A DNA stretch of 64,000 nt from assembly GCF_002741075.1 (NCBI RefSeq), contig NZ_CP016634.1, positions 5,570,501 through 5,634,500 on the forward strand, written 5' to 3'. This DNA is from Pseudomonas putida (GTDB taxonomy: Bacteria > Pseudomonadota > Gammaproteobacteria > Pseudomonadales > Pseudomonadaceae). Position numbers and translations under genes: made by a program. Positions within the stretch are counted from its first letter, which is position 1, and every line of letters begins with the position of its first letter. Shown piece by piece: positions 9,006-18,795 of this stretch. Under the pieces are notes generated by a model. That model was not told the DNA's origin. It did no database searches and worked only from the letters and a program-made list of their open reading frames with translations.

Positions 9006-10253
9006 ATGGACGCTTTCAACTACCGCGACGGCGAGCTGTTCGCGGAAGGCGTGGCCCTGTCGGCCATCGCCGAACGTTTCGGTACCCCGACCTACGTGTA
9101 CTCGCGCGCCCACATCGAGGCCCAATACCGCAGCTACACCGATGCCCTGCAAGGCACTGAGCACCTGGTCTGCTTCGCGGTCAAGGCCAACTCCAACCTG
9201 GGCGTGCTGAACGTCCTGGCCCGCCTGGGCGCAGGTTTCGACATCGTCTCCGGCGGTGAACTGGAGCGTGTGCTGGCCGCTGGCGGGCGCGCCGATCGCG
9301 TGGTGTTCTCCGGTGTCGGCAAGACCCGTGACGACATGCGCCGCGCACTGGAAGTCGGTGTGCACTGCTTCAACGTCGAATCCACCGAAGAGCTCGAACG
9401 CCTGCAAGTGGTGGCCGCCGAAATGGGCAAGGTCGCCCCGGTCTCGCTGCGCGTGAACCCGGATGTCGATGCCGGTACCCACCCGTACATCTCCACCGGC
9501 CTCAAGGAAAACAAGTTCGGCATCGCCATCGCCGACGCCGAGGCCATCTACGTGCGCGCCGCGCAGCTGCCCAACCTGGAAGTGGTGGGCGTGGACTGCC
9601 ACATCGGCTCGCAGCTGACCACCGTCGAGCCTTTCCTCGATGCCCTGGACCGCCTGCTGGTGCTGGTCGACCGCCTGGCCGAGTGCGGCATCCACCTGCG
9701 TCACCTGGACTTGGGCGGCGGTGTCGGCGTTCGCTACCGCGACGAAGAACCACCGCTGGTTTCGGACTACATCCAGGCCATCCGCAAGCGCGTCGGCGAG
9801 CGGGATCTGGCCCTGGTGTTCGAGCCGGGCCGTTACATCGTCGCCAATGCCGGCGTGCTGCTGACCCGCGTCGAATACCTCAAGCACACTGAACACAAAG
9901 ACTTCGCCATCATCGACGGGGCAATGAACGACCTGATCCGCCCAGCCCTGTACCAGGCCTGGATGGACGTCAGCGCGGTCAAGCCACGCGCCGGCGAAGG
10001 GCGCAGCTATGACCTGGTCGGCCCGATCTGCGAGACCGGCGACTTCCTGGCCAAGGACCGTGTGCTGAACCTGGCCGAAGGCGACCTGGTGGCCGTTCAG
10101 TCCGCTGGCGCCTATGGTTTTGTCATGAGCTCGAACTACAACACCCGTGGCCGCTGCGCCGAAGTGCTGGTCGATGGCGACGAGGCTTTCGAAGTCCGTC
10201 GCCGGGAAACCATTGCCGAACTGTTCGCCGGCGAAAGCCTGCTGCCGGAGTGA
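9006..10253 (+). CDS. lysA: diaminopimelate decarboxylase
   Basis: PLP enzyme (415 aa) converting meso-diaminopimelate to lysine, the last step of lysine synthesis. The PLP lysine lies in CFAVKANSN near residue 58; HIGSQ, the glycine-rich [10 protein letters not shown], and the C-terminal CETGD and SAGAYG blocks line the active site. Full length. It sits between lptM and dapF, the conserved lysine-pathway operon of gammaproteobacteria. Confidence 0.97.
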   Translation: MDAFNYRDGELFAEGVALSAIAERFGTPTYVYSRAHIEAQYRSYTDALQGTEHLVCFAVKANSNLGVLNVLARLGAGFDIVSGGELERVLAAGGRADRVVFSGVGKTRDDMRRALEVGVHCFNVESTEELERLQVVAAEMGKVAPVSLRVNPDVDAGTHPYISTGLKENKFGIAIADAEAIYVRAAQLPNLEVVGVDCHIGSQLTTVEPFLDALDRLLVLVDRLAECGIHLRHLDLGGGVGVRYRDEEPPLVSDYIQAIRKRVGERDLALVFEPGRYIVANAGVLLTRVEYLKHTEHKDFAIIDGAMNDLIRPALYQAWMDVSAVKPRAGEGRSYDLVGPICETGDFLAKDRVLNLAEGDLVAVQSAGAYGFVMSSNYNTRGRCAEVLVDGDEAFEVRRRETIAELFAGESLLPE

Positions 10254-10257
10254 GCCC

Positions 10258-11088
10258 ATGCTGCTGCGTTTCACCAAGATGCACGGGCTGGGCAACGACT
10301 TCATGGTCCTGGACCTGGTCAGCCAGCACGCGCACATCCAGCCCAAGCACGCCAAGCAGTGGGGAGACCGCAATACCGGCGTCGGCTTCGACCAACTGCT
10401 GATCGTCGAGGCGCCGAGCAATCCAGACGTGGACTTCCGCTACCGGATCTTCAATGCCGACGGCTCCGAGGTCGAACAGTGTGGCAACGGCGCGCGCTGC
10501 TTCGCCCGCTTCGTGCTGGACAAGCGCCTGACCGCGAAGAAGCGCATCCGCGTGGAAACCAAGGGCGGCATCATCGAGCTGGACGTGCGCAACGACGGCC
10601 AGGTGTGTGTCGACATGGGCCCGCCGCGCTTCGTCCCGGCCGAGATCCCCTTCATCGCCGATGAACAGGCCCTGAACTACCCACTGGACGTCGACGGCCA
10701 GGTGCATTCGATCGCTGCCGTGTCCATGGGCAACCCCCACTCGGTGCTGCGTGTCGATGACGTGCGCACGGCCCCGGTGCATGAGCTGGGCCCGAAAATC
10801 GAACACCATCCGCGCTTCCCGCAGCGGGTCAATGCCGGTTTCATCCAGGTCGTCGACCGCCATCACGCCAACCTGCGGGTCTGGGAACGTGGCGCTGGCG
10901 AAACCCAGGCTTGTGGCACCGGGGCCTGCGCGGCCGCGGTAGCAGCTATCAGCCAGGGCTGGATGGACTCCCCCGTGAGCATCGACCTGCCGGGCGGCCG
11001 TCTGAACATCGAGTGGGCCGGCCCCGGCAAGCCCGTACTGATGACCGGCCCAGCCGTACGCGTGTACGAAGGACAGGTTCGTCTCTAA
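10258..11088 (+). CDS. dapF: diaminopimelate epimerase
   Basis: Cofactor-free racemase (276 aa) that turns LL- into meso-diaminopimelate for lysine and peptidoglycan. The two catalytic cysteines are in EQCGNGARC (near residue 73) and TQACGTGAC (near 219). The ATG at 10258 follows the lysA stop by four bases, so the two are coupled. Normal length. Confidence 0.97.
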   Translation: MLLRFTKMHGLGNDFMVLDLVSQHAHIQPKHAKQWGDRNTGVGFDQLLIVEAPSNPDVDFRYRIFNADGSEVEQCGNGARCFARFVLDKRLTAKKRIRVETKGGIIELDVRNDGQVCVDMGPPRFVPAEIPFIADEQALNYPLDVDGQVHSIAAVSMGNPHSVLRVDDVRTAPVHELGPKIEHHPRFPQRVNAGFIQVVDRHHANLRVWERGAGETQACGTGACAAAVAAISQGWMDSPVSIDLPGGRLNIEWAGPGKPVLMTGPAVRVYEGQVRL

Positions 11089-11101
11089 ACGAGTAACCGC
11101 C

Positions 11102-11806
11102 ATGACCGATCAGCCCCAGGTTGTACCCGAACAGGACCTCGACGCCGAAGCGGTGGTCGCCTACCTGCGCGCCCATCCGACGTTCTTCGCCGAGCACGAC
11201 GAGCTGCTGGTCGAGCAGCGCATCCCGCACCAGCGTGGCGACAGCGTGTCGCTGGTGGAACGTCAGCTCAAGTTGCTGCGCGACCGCAACATCGAGATGC
11301 GTCATCGCCTCTCACAACTGATGGACGTGGCCCGGGACAACGACCGGCTGTTCGAAAAGACCCGCCGCCTGATCCTCGACCTGCTCGACGCGGGCAGCCT
11401 CGAGGAAGTGGTCATGGCCGTCGAGGACAGCCTGCGCCAGGAGTTCCAGGTGCCGTTCGTCAGCCTCATCCTCTTTGGTGAGAGCGCAACCCCAGTCGGG
11501 CGCTGGGCCAGCAACGGAGAGGCACAACAGGCCATCGGCGCGCTGCTGGGCACCGGCAAGACCGTCAGCGGCAACTTGCGCGAGCATGAGCTGGCGTTCC
11601 TGTTCGGCGAAGAGCAGCGCAAGGAAGTCGGCTCCAGCGCGGTCGCCACGCTCGAATACCAAGGGTTGCATGGCGTGCTGGCGATCGGCAGCCACGACCC
11701 GCAGCACTACAAGAGCAGCGTCGGCACACTGTTCCTGGGCTACATTGCCGAAGTGCTCGGCCGGGTCGTCCCGCGCTTCACCCAGACCCTGCGACCGGTG
11801 CGTTGA
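11102..11806 (+). CDS. DUF484 family protein, GAF-like
   Basis: A 234-aa protein: N-terminal [18 protein letters not shown] block, a central coiled coil (residues about 45-95) and a C-terminal GAF-like domain. DUF484 proteins are always encoded between dapF and xerC in this lineage; their ligand is unknown. The stop overlaps the xerC start (TGATG). Confidence 0.92.
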   Translation: MTDQPQVVPEQDLDAEAVVAYLRAHPTFFAEHDELLVEQRIPHQRGDSVSLVERQLKLLRDRNIEMRHRLSQLMDVARDNDRLFEKTRRLILDLLDAGSLEEVVMAVEDSLRQEFQVPFVSLILFGESATPVGRWASNGEAQQAIGALLGTGKTVSGNLREHELAFLFGEEQRKEVGSSAVATLEYQGLHGVLAIGSHDPQHYKSSVGTLFLGYIAEVLGRVVPRFTQTLRPVR

Positions 11807-12705
11807 TGGAGCGCCAGTTGGAGGCTTATTGCGCGTACCTGCGCAATGAGCGCCAGGCGTCCGAGCACACCCAACTGGCTTACCGTCGCGACCTGCAGAA
11901 CGTCATCGCGTTCTGCAACACCCAGGGCATTGACGACTGGAATGCCCTGCAAGTCCCGCAGTTGCGCCAGCTGGTGGTGCGTCAACATCAGCATGGCCAG
12001 TCCGCCCGCAGCCTGGCACGCCTGCTCTCGGCGGTGCGCGGCCTGTACCGTTACCTGAACCGCGAAGACCTGTGTCAGCACAACCCGGCTATTGGCGTGA
12101 CCGCGCCCAAGGGCGAGCGCCGCCTGCCCAAGGTCCTGGACACCGACCGCGCCCTGCAACTACTGGATGGGGGTGTGGACGATGACTTCATTGCCCGTCG
12201 CGACCAGGCCATTCTTGAGCTCTTCTACTCGTCCGGGCTGCGCCTCTCGGAGCTGACCAATCTTGACCTGGACCAACTGGACCTCACCGCCGGGCTGGTC
12301 CAGGTACACGGCAAGGGCGGCAAGTCGCGTGTACTGCCGGTCGGGCGCAAGGCCCGCGAGGCCCTGCAGCAGTGGCTCAAACTACGCGGCATCAGCGCAC
12401 CTCGGGACAACGCGGTGTTCCTGACCCGCCAAGGCACCCGCCTCGGCCAACGGGCGATCCAGATGCGGGTCAAGACCGCCGGCGAGCGCGAGTTGGGCCA
12501 GCACTTACACCCCCACATGCTTCGCCATTCCTTCGCCAGCCACCTGCTGGAATCATCCCAGGACCTGCGCGCGGTGCAGGAGATGCTTGGCCACGCCGAC
12601 ATCGGCACCACGCAGATCTACACCCACCTGGACTTCCAGCACCTGGCCGCGGTGTACGACAGCGCCCACCCTCGGGCCAAACGCAGCAAAGGCACAGACT
12701 CATGA
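11806..12705 (+). CDS. xerC: tyrosine recombinase XerC
   Basis: A 299-aa tyrosine recombinase that works with XerD at dif to resolve chromosome dimers. The N-terminal SAM-like core-binding domain spans about 1-90. Catalytic blocks visible are SSGLRLSEL (Arg), [13 protein letters not shown] (His, Arg) and [15 protein letters not shown] (nucleophilic Tyr near residue 275). ATG start at 11806 overlaps the DUF484 stop; its own stop overlaps the next ATG. Confidence 0.96.
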   Translation: MERQLEAYCAYLRNERQASEHTQLAYRRDLQNVIAFCNTQGIDDWNALQVPQLRQLVVRQHQHGQSARSLARLLSAVRGLYRYLNREDLCQHNPAIGVTAPKGERRLPKVLDTDRALQLLDGGVDDDFIARRDQAILELFYSSGLRLSELTNLDLDQLDLTAGLVQVHGKGGKSRVLPVGRKAREALQQWLKLRGISAPRDNAVFLTRQGTRLGQRAIQMRVKTAGERELGQHLHPHMLRHSFASHLLESSQDLRAVQEMLGHADIGTTQIYTHLDFQHLAAVYDSAHPRAKRSKGTDS

Positions 12706-13397
12706 GCATCAAGCTGATCACCTTCGACCTGGACGACACCCTGTGGGACACCGCACCGGTGATCGCCAGCGCCGAAATTGTCCTGCGCGACTGGCTCGCG
12801 GCCAATGCCCCGATCCTGGGCGGCGTGCCGGTCGAGCATCTGTTCGCCATCCGCGAGCGCCTGGTGCAGGCCGAACCGGGCCTCAAGCACCGCATCAGCG
12901 CCTTGCGCCGCCGCGTGCTGTTCCATGCGCTGGAAGACGTCGGCTACAGCGAGAAGCAGGCCCTTGAGCTTGCCAATGAAGGTTTCGAGGTGTTCCTGCA
13001 CGCTCGGCATCAAGTGCAGGTGTTTCCTGAAGTACAGCCGGTGCTGGAGATCCTGCGCCATCAGTACATGCTCGGCGTGGTCACCAACGGCAACGCCGAC
13101 GTGCGTCGTCTGGGGCTGGCGGACTACTTCAAGTTCGCCTTGTGCGCCGAGGACCTGGGCATCGGTAAACCGGATCCCGCGCCGTTCATGGAGGCCCTGC
13201 GCCGAGGCGAGGTCGAGGCCGATGCCGCGGTACATATCGGCGACCATCCCGCTGATGACGTCGCAGGCGCCCAACGCGCCGGGTTGCGAGCAGTGTGGTT
13301 CAACCCCCAGGGCAGGGACTGGGCGGGTGAGCAGGCACCGGATGCACAGATCCAGCGGCTGTCGCAATTGCCGGACGTTCTGTCGCGCTGGCGCTGA
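12702..13397 (+). CDS. HAD-family hydrolase (YigB-like)
   Basis: A 231-aa haloacid-dehalogenase-type phosphatase. Motif [10 protein letters not shown] gives the nucleophile Asp and general acid; motif II is VVTNGN; motif III/IV are GKPDPAPF and HIGDHPADD. In E. coli the xerC-linked gene yigB encodes an FMN phosphatase, so that is the likely but unproven activity. Overlaps the xerC stop by 4 bases (ATGA). Confidence 0.9.
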   Translation: MSIKLITFDLDDTLWDTAPVIASAEIVLRDWLAANAPILGGVPVEHLFAIRERLVQAEPGLKHRISALRRRVLFHALEDVGYSEKQALELANEGFEVFLHARHQVQVFPEVQPVLEILRHQYMLGVVTNGNADVRRLGLADYFKFALCAEDLGIGKPDPAPFMEALRRGEVEADAAVHIGDHPADDVAGAQRAGLRAVWFNPQGRDWAGEQAPDAQIQRLSQLPDVLSRWR

Positions 13398-13442
13398 AAG
13401 GGCCTGTTTACCGAACAACCCGACATAACCTGCTCCCACAAA

Positions 13443-13467
13443 AAAGCCCGCAGCGACGGCGGGCTTT
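13443..13467. terminator. bidirectional terminator between HAD gene and sutA
   Basis: AAAGCCCGC and GCGGGCTTT enclose a short loop, with A-run on one side and T-run on the other. It can end both the lptM-HAD operon and the convergent sutA. Confidence 0.85.
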
Positions 13468-13482
13468 CTTGCGTTCAGCCAC

Positions 13483-13809
13483 TCAGATAGGGCGGCTGCC
13501 GTACTTGTTGTCCGGCTTCTTGGGCGGATCGGCGACCACGTTGGCTTCGACCTCCTGAACCTTGCCACCACGCGCAAGGAACTCCTCCATGGCCTTGGCC
13601 AGCGCATCGCGCTCCTTCTGCTTGGCTTCCATGCTTGGCATCTCGTCCACCGAGACCGCCGCCTTGGATTTACCCTTGGCTACAGGTGCGGGGCTGTCGT
13701 CTTCGCCGGCGTCTTCCGCGCCGTCGTCAGCCGCAGCTTCGAGGCCCTCATCGGCCTCGTCTTCATCGCCTACTTCGAGGTCGTCATTTTCCAGATCGTC
13801 GTCGCTCAT
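13483..13809 (-). CDS. sutA: SutA-like RNA polymerase-associated regulator
   Basis: A 108-aa, very acidic protein: N-terminal Asp/Glu-rich tail (residues 1-40), a central Lys/Glu helix (MEAKQKERDALAKAMEEFLARGG) and a C-terminal tail ending KYGSRPI. This layout matches SutA of P. aeruginosa, which binds RNA polymerase and raises expression of ribosomal and maintenance genes in slow growth. Identified from composition and layout. Confidence 0.82.
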   Translation of the reverse strand: MSDDDLENDDLEVGDEDEADEGLEAAADDGAEDAGEDDSPAPVAKGKSKAAVSVDEMPSMEAKQKERDALAKAMEEFLARGGKVQEVEANVVADPPKKPDNKYGSRPI

Positions 13810-14221
13810 GTTCTACCTCATGACTTGCGAAAAGCAGGTTAGTTATAGACCAGTGGAGCCGTAGACCGGCAGCCACCAGTGAAAATTCAACTGGCCGTGG
13901 GTTGGCCACTGCCCGGGCATCTTTCTCCTGATGTGGAGACTATCGCCCAACAGGCCCTGCTCCTGGCAGAGCCTGAAAAATCATCGAGCCATCAGCCGGA
14001 AAAAAGCGCCGGCAGCACCTGCTGGCCATGCGCTACTGGCAAGCCTAGCAAAGGGTGGAGAAGTGTGTGGACAGCTCATCGAACACCCTTCGGCGCGCAT
14101 TCTAGCGCGCTCGTTGAAAAAGCAAAGCTCCCTGAACGCCCAGCGCGTTGTAAGTTTTACGCCTCTGTCACGAACGTGCCGGGTAAACCGTTTGCTCTTC
14201 GCCAAACAGCGAATTCCAGGC
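13810..14221. other. noncoding stretch between sutA and amtB
   Basis: About 410 bases. It must hold the sutA promoter. Open frames here have no ribosome site and no family likeness. A short hairpin GCGCGC-ATTCTA-GCGCGC sits near 14093. A small RNA is possible but I see no direct evidence of one. Confidence 0.4.
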
Positions 14222-14246
14222 AAAAAAATGCCCGGCGAACCGGGCA
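14222..14246 (-). terminator. rho-independent terminator after amtB
   Basis: On the minus strand TGCCCGG, the tetraloop TTCG and CCGGGCA are followed by seven Ts, 20 bases past the amtB stop. A textbook terminator. Confidence 0.95.
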
Positions 14247-14266
14247 AGTTTTCCTGCGTGTCGCGG

Positions 14267-15598
14267 TTACAGGTTGTAGCCACGCTCGTTGTGTTGAGCC
14301 AGGTCGAGGCCGACCGACTCTTCTTCTTCGTTGACCCGCAGCCCCATCAACACGTCCAGCACCTTGAGGATCACGTAGGTGACGATGGCGGTGTAGACCA
14401 CAGTGAACAGCACGCCCTTGGTCTGTACCCAGACCTGTGCGGCGATATCGGTGACTGCGCCGAAGCCGCCCAGGGCAGGTGCAGCGAACACTCCAGTGAG
14501 AATGGCGCCGACGATACCGCCAACACCATGCACGCCGAAGGCGTCGAGGGAATCGTCATAGCCCAGCTTGCGCTTGAGGCTGGTGGCGCAGACGTAGCAG
14601 ATCACGCCCGAAGCCAGGCCGATGATCAAGGCGCCCATCGGGCCCACGGTGCCTGCCGCCGGGGTGATGGCCACCAGGCCCGCGACCACGCCGGAGGCGA
14701 TGCCCAGGGCGCTAGGTTTGCCGTGGCCGATCCACTCGGCGAACATCCAGCCCAGCGCCGCCGCCGCCGTGGCGATCTGGGTGACCAGCATGGCCATGCC
14801 GGCAGTACCGTTGGCCGCGGCGGCAGAGCCTGCGTTGAAACCGAACCAGCCGATCCACAGCATGGCCGCGCCCATCAGCGTATAGCCCAGGTTGTGCGGG
14901 GCCATCGGGGTGGTTGGGTAGCCCTTGCGCTTACCCAGCACCAGGCAGCAGACCAGACCGGCGATACCGGCATTGATGTGCACCACGGTGCCACCGGCGA
15001 AGTCGAGCACGCCCCAGTCCCACATCAGCGCGCCGTCACCGCTCCAGACCATGTGCGCGATCGGCGCATAGACCAAAGTGAACCAGACGCCCATGAACAC
15101 CAGCATGGCGGAGAATTTCATGCGCTCGGCGAAGGCACCGACGATCAGCGCCGGGGTGATGATGGCGAAGGTCATCTGGAAGGTGATGAACACCGCCTCG
15201 GGGAACAATGCGGTGGCCGAGGTCAGGCTTTGGGGCGTGACGCCACTCAGAAACGCCTTGGAGAAACCGCCGACGAAGGAATAGAGATTGACCACGCCCT
15301 TTTCCATACCCGTGGTATCGAATGCCAGGCTGTAGCCGTAGACGACCCAGAGGATGCTCATCAGACCGGTGATGGCGAAGCATTGCATCATCACCGACAG
15401 CACGTTCTTGGAGCGGACCATGCCGCCATAGAACAGCGCCAGGCCCGGAATGGTCATGAACAGCACCAGCGCCGTGGCAGTGAGCATCCAGGCGGTATCG
15501 CCGGAGTTCAACGCCGGGGCAGCTTCCTCTGCCAAGGCCAGGCCGGGCATTACGAGGGACAATAGGGCTCCTAGCCCTGCGATCTTACGCAGAGTCAT
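14267..15598 (-). CDS. amtB: ammonium channel AmtB
   Basis: A 443-aa ammonium/ammonia transporter of the inner membrane. A cleavable signal peptide (residues 1-23, ending ALA) precedes about 11 membrane helices. FGVHGVGG carries one of the twin pore histidines and VVHINAGIAG the other; WIGWFGFNAGSA is the family signature. It follows glnK by 42 bases, the conserved nitrogen-control operon; GlnK blocks the channel when nitrogen is plentiful. Confidence 0.96.
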   Translation of the reverse strand: MTLRKIAGLGALLSLVMPGLALAEEAAPALNSGDTAWMLTATALVLFMTIPGLALFYGGMVRSKNVLSVMMQCFAITGLMSILWVVYGYSLAFDTTGMEKGVVNLYSFVGGFSKAFLSGVTPQSLTSATALFPEAVFITFQMTFAIITPALIVGAFAERMKFSAMLVFMGVWFTLVYAPIAHMVWSGDGALMWDWGVLDFAGGTVVHINAGIAGLVCCLVLGKRKGYPTTPMAPHNLGYTLMGAAMLWIGWFGFNAGSAAAANGTAGMAMLVTQIATAAAALGWMFAEWIGHGKPSALGIASGVVAGLVAITPAAGTVGPMGALIIGLASGVICYVCATSLKRKLGYDDSLDAFGVHGVGGIVGAILTGVFAAPALGGFGAVTDIAAQVWVQTKGVLFTVVYTAIVTYVILKVLDVLMGLRVNEEEESVGLDLAQHNERGYNL

Positions 15599-15640
15599 GT
15601 TGTTTTCTCCTGGGGCGTTGGGTTTGTGAGGCGGTGTTAC

Positions 15641-16027
<387 letters not shown>

Positions 16028-16161
16028 TCAAGTCTAAGCGCAGCGCCTGGCTTTGTAACCCGTCGTCGGAGCCCTCTCGCCGAAGTCGAAAGGGCCGTTG
16101 GTTCCAGCCTCGCACTGCCTGGTCACAAGAACTGCATCAGTGCATGGCTCGCGATGGTCTT

Positions 16162-16177
16162 TGCAGAAACCTTGCCA
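16162..16177 (-). promoter_or_regulatory. sigma-54 (-24/-12) promoter for glnK-amtB
   Basis: On the minus strand the sequence is TGGCAAGGTTTCTGCA. The invariant GG and GC are 12 bases apart, as required for RpoN promoters. Transcription would start near 16150, giving a leader of about 170 nt before glnK. Confidence 0.75.
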
Positions 16178-16252
16178 CTTCGGATAACTGCAGCAAAAAC
16201 AGCCAGTTACGCTTAAGCGCGGGATTTGGCCAATCGCCAGCAAGGGAAAGAC

Positions 16253-16300
16253 GCACAACTTCGGTGCAGCATGACGTGCCGGATTGCGCAAAAAATGTGC
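16253..16300 (-). promoter_or_regulatory. two tandem NtrC-binding sites
   Basis: GCACAACTTCGGTGC (16253-16267) matches GCAC-N7-GTGC exactly; GCGCAAAAAATGTGC (16286-16300) matches with one change. They are 33 bases apart centre to centre (three helical turns) and about 75-140 bases upstream of the sigma-54 site, the usual enhancer layout. They also lie close to the divergent ubiK start. Confidence 0.75.
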
Positions 16301-16367
16301 AGGGCAAATGCCATCGGGGTGCGTGCTACACTGCGCACCTCTCAACGATTCAAGCGGACAGCCCAAC

Positions 16368-16631
16368 ATGCTCGCGCCCAAAGCCTTTCTCGACGCCCTG
16401 AGCGACCAGGCCTCGCGCCTGTTCAGCGGCGATACCGCACAACCTCGCGCCGAACTGGAAAGCCAGTTCAAGGTCCTCATGCAAGGCGCTTTCAGCAAGC
16501 TGGACCTGGTCAGCCGCGACGAATTCGACAGCCAGATGGTCGTCCTGGCGCGCACACGCGCACGCCTGGAAGCCCTGGAAAAGCAGTTGGCCGAGCTGGA
16601 AGCACGGATCGCGCCATCCGCTCAGGAATGA
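16368..16631 (+). CDS. ubiK: UbiK (YqiC) ubiquinone biosynthesis accessory factor
   Basis: An 87-aa helical protein of the BMFP family. The blocks LESQFKVLMQGAFSKLDLVSR and EFDSQMVVLARTRARLEALE, then a C-terminal trimeric coiled coil, are diagnostic. UbiK helps the Ubi complex assemble at the membrane for aerobic ubiquinone synthesis. Divergent from glnK; next to comM as in other pseudomonads. Confidence 0.9.
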   Translation: MLAPKAFLDALSDQASRLFSGDTAQPRAELESQFKVLMQGAFSKLDLVSRDEFDSQMVVLARTRARLEALEKQLAELEARIAPSAQE

Positions 16632-16894
16632 CAGCCGAAATCTTTGCGGGATAAATCGGAGCACCGAATCGCTTTTTCCCACAGCGTGCGCGGTGTCCGG
16701 CAAGGGTTCAGCGGTGTCCTCGCGAACACCGCTGTCCCTGTCCCGCGAACAGGCCGGTGCGAACAACACGAGCTGGCCGTCGGCCCGTCCATTGCAAAAC
16801 CCCGACGCACTCTTTCGCAATAGCCCTTCCCCAAGGCGCTCTATGCTTGCCCAACCGCAGGAAGCGGTTTTCCACAAGCGATCACGGAGTGTCC

Positions 16895-17740
16895 ATGTCC
16901 CTCGCCCTCGTCCACAGCCGCGCCCAGGTCGGCGTGCTGGCGCCTGCTGTCAGTGTCGAAACCCATCTGGCCAACGGCCTGCCCACCCTGACCCTGGTCG
17001 GTCTGCCCGAAGCCACGGTCAAGGAAAGCAAGGACCGGGTGCGCAGCGCCATCGTCAACGCCGGCCTGGACTACCCCGCCCGGCGCATCACCCAGAACCT
17101 CGCCCCGGCCGACCTGCCCAAGGACGGCGGGCGCTATGACCTGGCCATCGCCCTGGGCATCCTCGCCGCCAACGGCCAGGTGCCGGTCGCGACCCTGAGC
17201 GATATCGAGTGCATCGGCGAGCTGGCGCTGTCGGGCGGGTTACGGCCAGTGCAAGGCGTGCTGCCTGCCGCGCTGGCCGCCCGAGAGGCTGGGCGGGCGC
17301 TGGTGGTGCCCCGGGAAAACGCCGAGGAAGCGAGCCTGGCGAGCGGCCTGGTGGTGTATGCCGTGGATCATCTGCTCGAACTGGTCGCCCACCTCAATGG
17401 CCAGGCGCCCCTGTCACCCTATGCGGCCAATGGCCTGCTGCTACGGGAACGACCCTATCCGGACCTCAGCGAAGTGCAGGGCCAGGCCGCAGCCAAACGC
17501 GCCCTGCTGGTCGCAGCGGCCGGCGCGCACAACCTCCTGTTCACCGGGCCGCCCGGCACGGGCAAGACCTTGCTCGCCAGCCGCCTGCCCGGGTTGCTCC
17601 CGCCGCTGGATGAGCACGAGGCCCTGGAAGTGGCGGCGATCCAGTCGGTCAGCGGCCATAAGCCGCTGGACTGCTGGCCGCAACGGCCGTTTCGCCACCC
17701 TCATCACTCGGCCTCCGGCCCTGCCCTGGTCGGCGGCGGC
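16895..17740 (+). pseudogene. comM: comM 5' part, interrupted by the transposon
   Basis: First 282 codons of a ComM/YifB Mg-chelatase-type AAA+ helicase, which promotes branch migration during natural transformation. The N-terminal Lon/ChlI-like domain (1-170) and the Walker A GPPGTGKT (residues 218-225) are present; the reading frame meets the transposon after ALVGGG and stops at a TAG (17756) after five foreign codons (CRFSK). The matching 3' part starts at 61275. Together they give 495 aa, the normal length, so the gene was intact before insertion. The Walker A and Walker B motifs are now 43 kb apart, so the activity is surely lost. Confidence 0.96.
17736..17740. repeat. target site duplication, left copy (GCGGC)
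   Basis: The five bases GCGGC just before the transposon TGT are repeated right after its terminal ACA at 61270-61274. A 5-bp duplication is the hallmark of Tn7-type transposition. Confidence 0.95.
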
Positions 17741-17785
17741 TGTAGGTTCTCGAAATAGCTGCGAAAAAATCGAAATAAATGCGAC
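17741..17785 (+). repeat. left transposon end with two TnsB-type sites
   Basis: After the terminal TGTAGGTTCT come CGAAATAGCTGCGAAA (17751-17766) and the variant CGAAATAAATGCGAC (17771-17785), 20 bases apart. A third, weaker copy may lie near 17793. The same unit occurs inverted at the right end, as expected for TnsB-binding sites. Confidence 0.9.
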
Positions 17786-17873
17786 TCGCTCGCGAGCTGC
17801 TGAAATCTAGCCGGGATGGCCCAACCAGGACCTGGTACCTATACTTAAGTGGTCAGAGGTGCAGAACAGACGA

Positions 17874-18083
17874 ATGAAGCGGACTATCGAGGGCTTGGCC
17901 CTAGCGGGATGGCCTCTTTTAAGACAGGCTCTCGAAGCGGTCAGGGCTGTAAACCAAGCGGAGAGTACGGGCGCTTCTCCCGAGGAAGTTCGGCGTCTAA
18001 AGCTCTTGGCCGACTCCCTTTACGAGGCAGCTACCGATTACCAATTGCTGCTATCGGGTGATTTCAAGCCACCCATTCACTGA
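17874..18083 (+). CDS. small hypothetical protein, tandem paralogue A
   Basis: A 69-aa helical protein, first gene inside the left end. Its C-terminal half (TGASPEEVRRLKLLADSLYE, then AATDYQLLLSG) is clearly related to that of the next gene. ATG at 17874 follows AGAGG; a GTG at 17859 is an alternative. No known family recognised. The pair is 9 bases apart and probably co-transcribed. Confidence 0.7.
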   Translation: MKRTIEGLALAGWPLLRQALEAVRAVNQAESTGASPEEVRRLKLLADSLYEAATDYQLLLSGDFKPPIH

Positions 18084-18092
18084 GAGACCAAA

Positions 18093-18299
18093 ATGCCCAA
18101 GCAGCCAGCGGTGCTCTTTCCCGATCATCCAGCCTACACCGAGGCTGTTGACGCTATGCGCCGCTATCACGAAGCACAGAGTGCAGGGGCTTCGACTGAG
18201 GAAGTCGAGCGATTGCGATTACTGGCTGAGGACTTGTTTCAGGCCGTGACGGATTATCAGCTTCGAGCTCTCGGTAGGCCAAGCGCAACCCTTCATTAA
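18093..18299 (+). CDS. small hypothetical protein, tandem paralogue B
   Basis: A 68-aa protein whose residues about 20-60 (AGASTEEVERLRLLAEDLFQ, AVTDYQLRALG) align without gaps to paralogue A at about half identity, while the N-termini differ (MPKQPAVLFPDHPAY here). This looks like an old tandem duplication. GAG site before the ATG at 18093. Function unknown; the short acidic-basic helices could be an interaction module. Confidence 0.7.
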   Translation: MPKQPAVLFPDHPAYTEAVDAMRRYHEAQSAGASTEEVERLRLLAEDLFQAVTDYQLRALGRPSATLH

Positions 18300-18375
18300 G
18301 CATGTAGTACCCGAGCATGCTCACTGAACAGTCAGCGAGTAGTGATACCAATCCAACAGACGTCGGAGGTTGGTG

Positions 18376-18579
18376 ATGACCGAGCCCAAATTGTGCTTTC
18401 CGAAGCGAATGTTTGTGAAATGCTTGGATGCTGGGGATGGGTCCGGAGACATCATAGTTGAGCTCCCTGACAACGTAATGGAAGCAATCGGCCTCAAGTC
18501 AGGTGACATGCTGAGTATTGAAAAGGCGGACGACGTTATCGTCCTTAAGCCGACTCGAAACGCCCCATCAACTGAGTGA
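18376..18579 (+). CDS. AbrB/MazE-type DNA-binding protein, orphan
   Basis: A 67-aa protein with a SpoVT-AbrB swapped-hairpin pattern: IIVELPDNVMEAIGLKSGDMLSIEKADDVIVLKP. Such proteins are usually antitoxins (MazE type) or small regulators. GGAGG site just before the ATG at 18376. No toxin gene of the MazF, PIN or Doc type follows; the next gene is on the other strand. It may be a regulator or the remnant of a toxin-antitoxin pair. Confidence 0.8.
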   Translation: MTEPKLCFPKRMFVKCLDAGDGSGDIIVELPDNVMEAIGLKSGDMLSIEKADDVIVLKPTRNAPSTE

Positions 18580-18795
18580 AATCGAACGAGTTTTGCCACC
18601 CGCCTACGGAAGGAGATGGCCCTAAGGGAAATTGCCTAGAAGAACCAGAGTCACTTGGATCCATAGGTGTTCTTGATGAGGCTGGCAGCCTATCGATGCG
18701 TCGCTCAGCACATGTAATCCACAGCGCCGCCCCTATAGAACTTACCAAGCAATAGGTGCTGCCACTGACTACACGGCAGCAGCACTTTGCAACAG

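Noticed and set aside
8970..10421. 483-codon frame antisense to lysA
   Set aside because: Shadow of lysA; low-complexity composition and no ribosome site.
13931..15565. 544-codon frame antisense to amtB
   Set aside because: His/Gln/Asp-rich shadow; amtB on the other strand has signal peptide, membrane helices and terminator.
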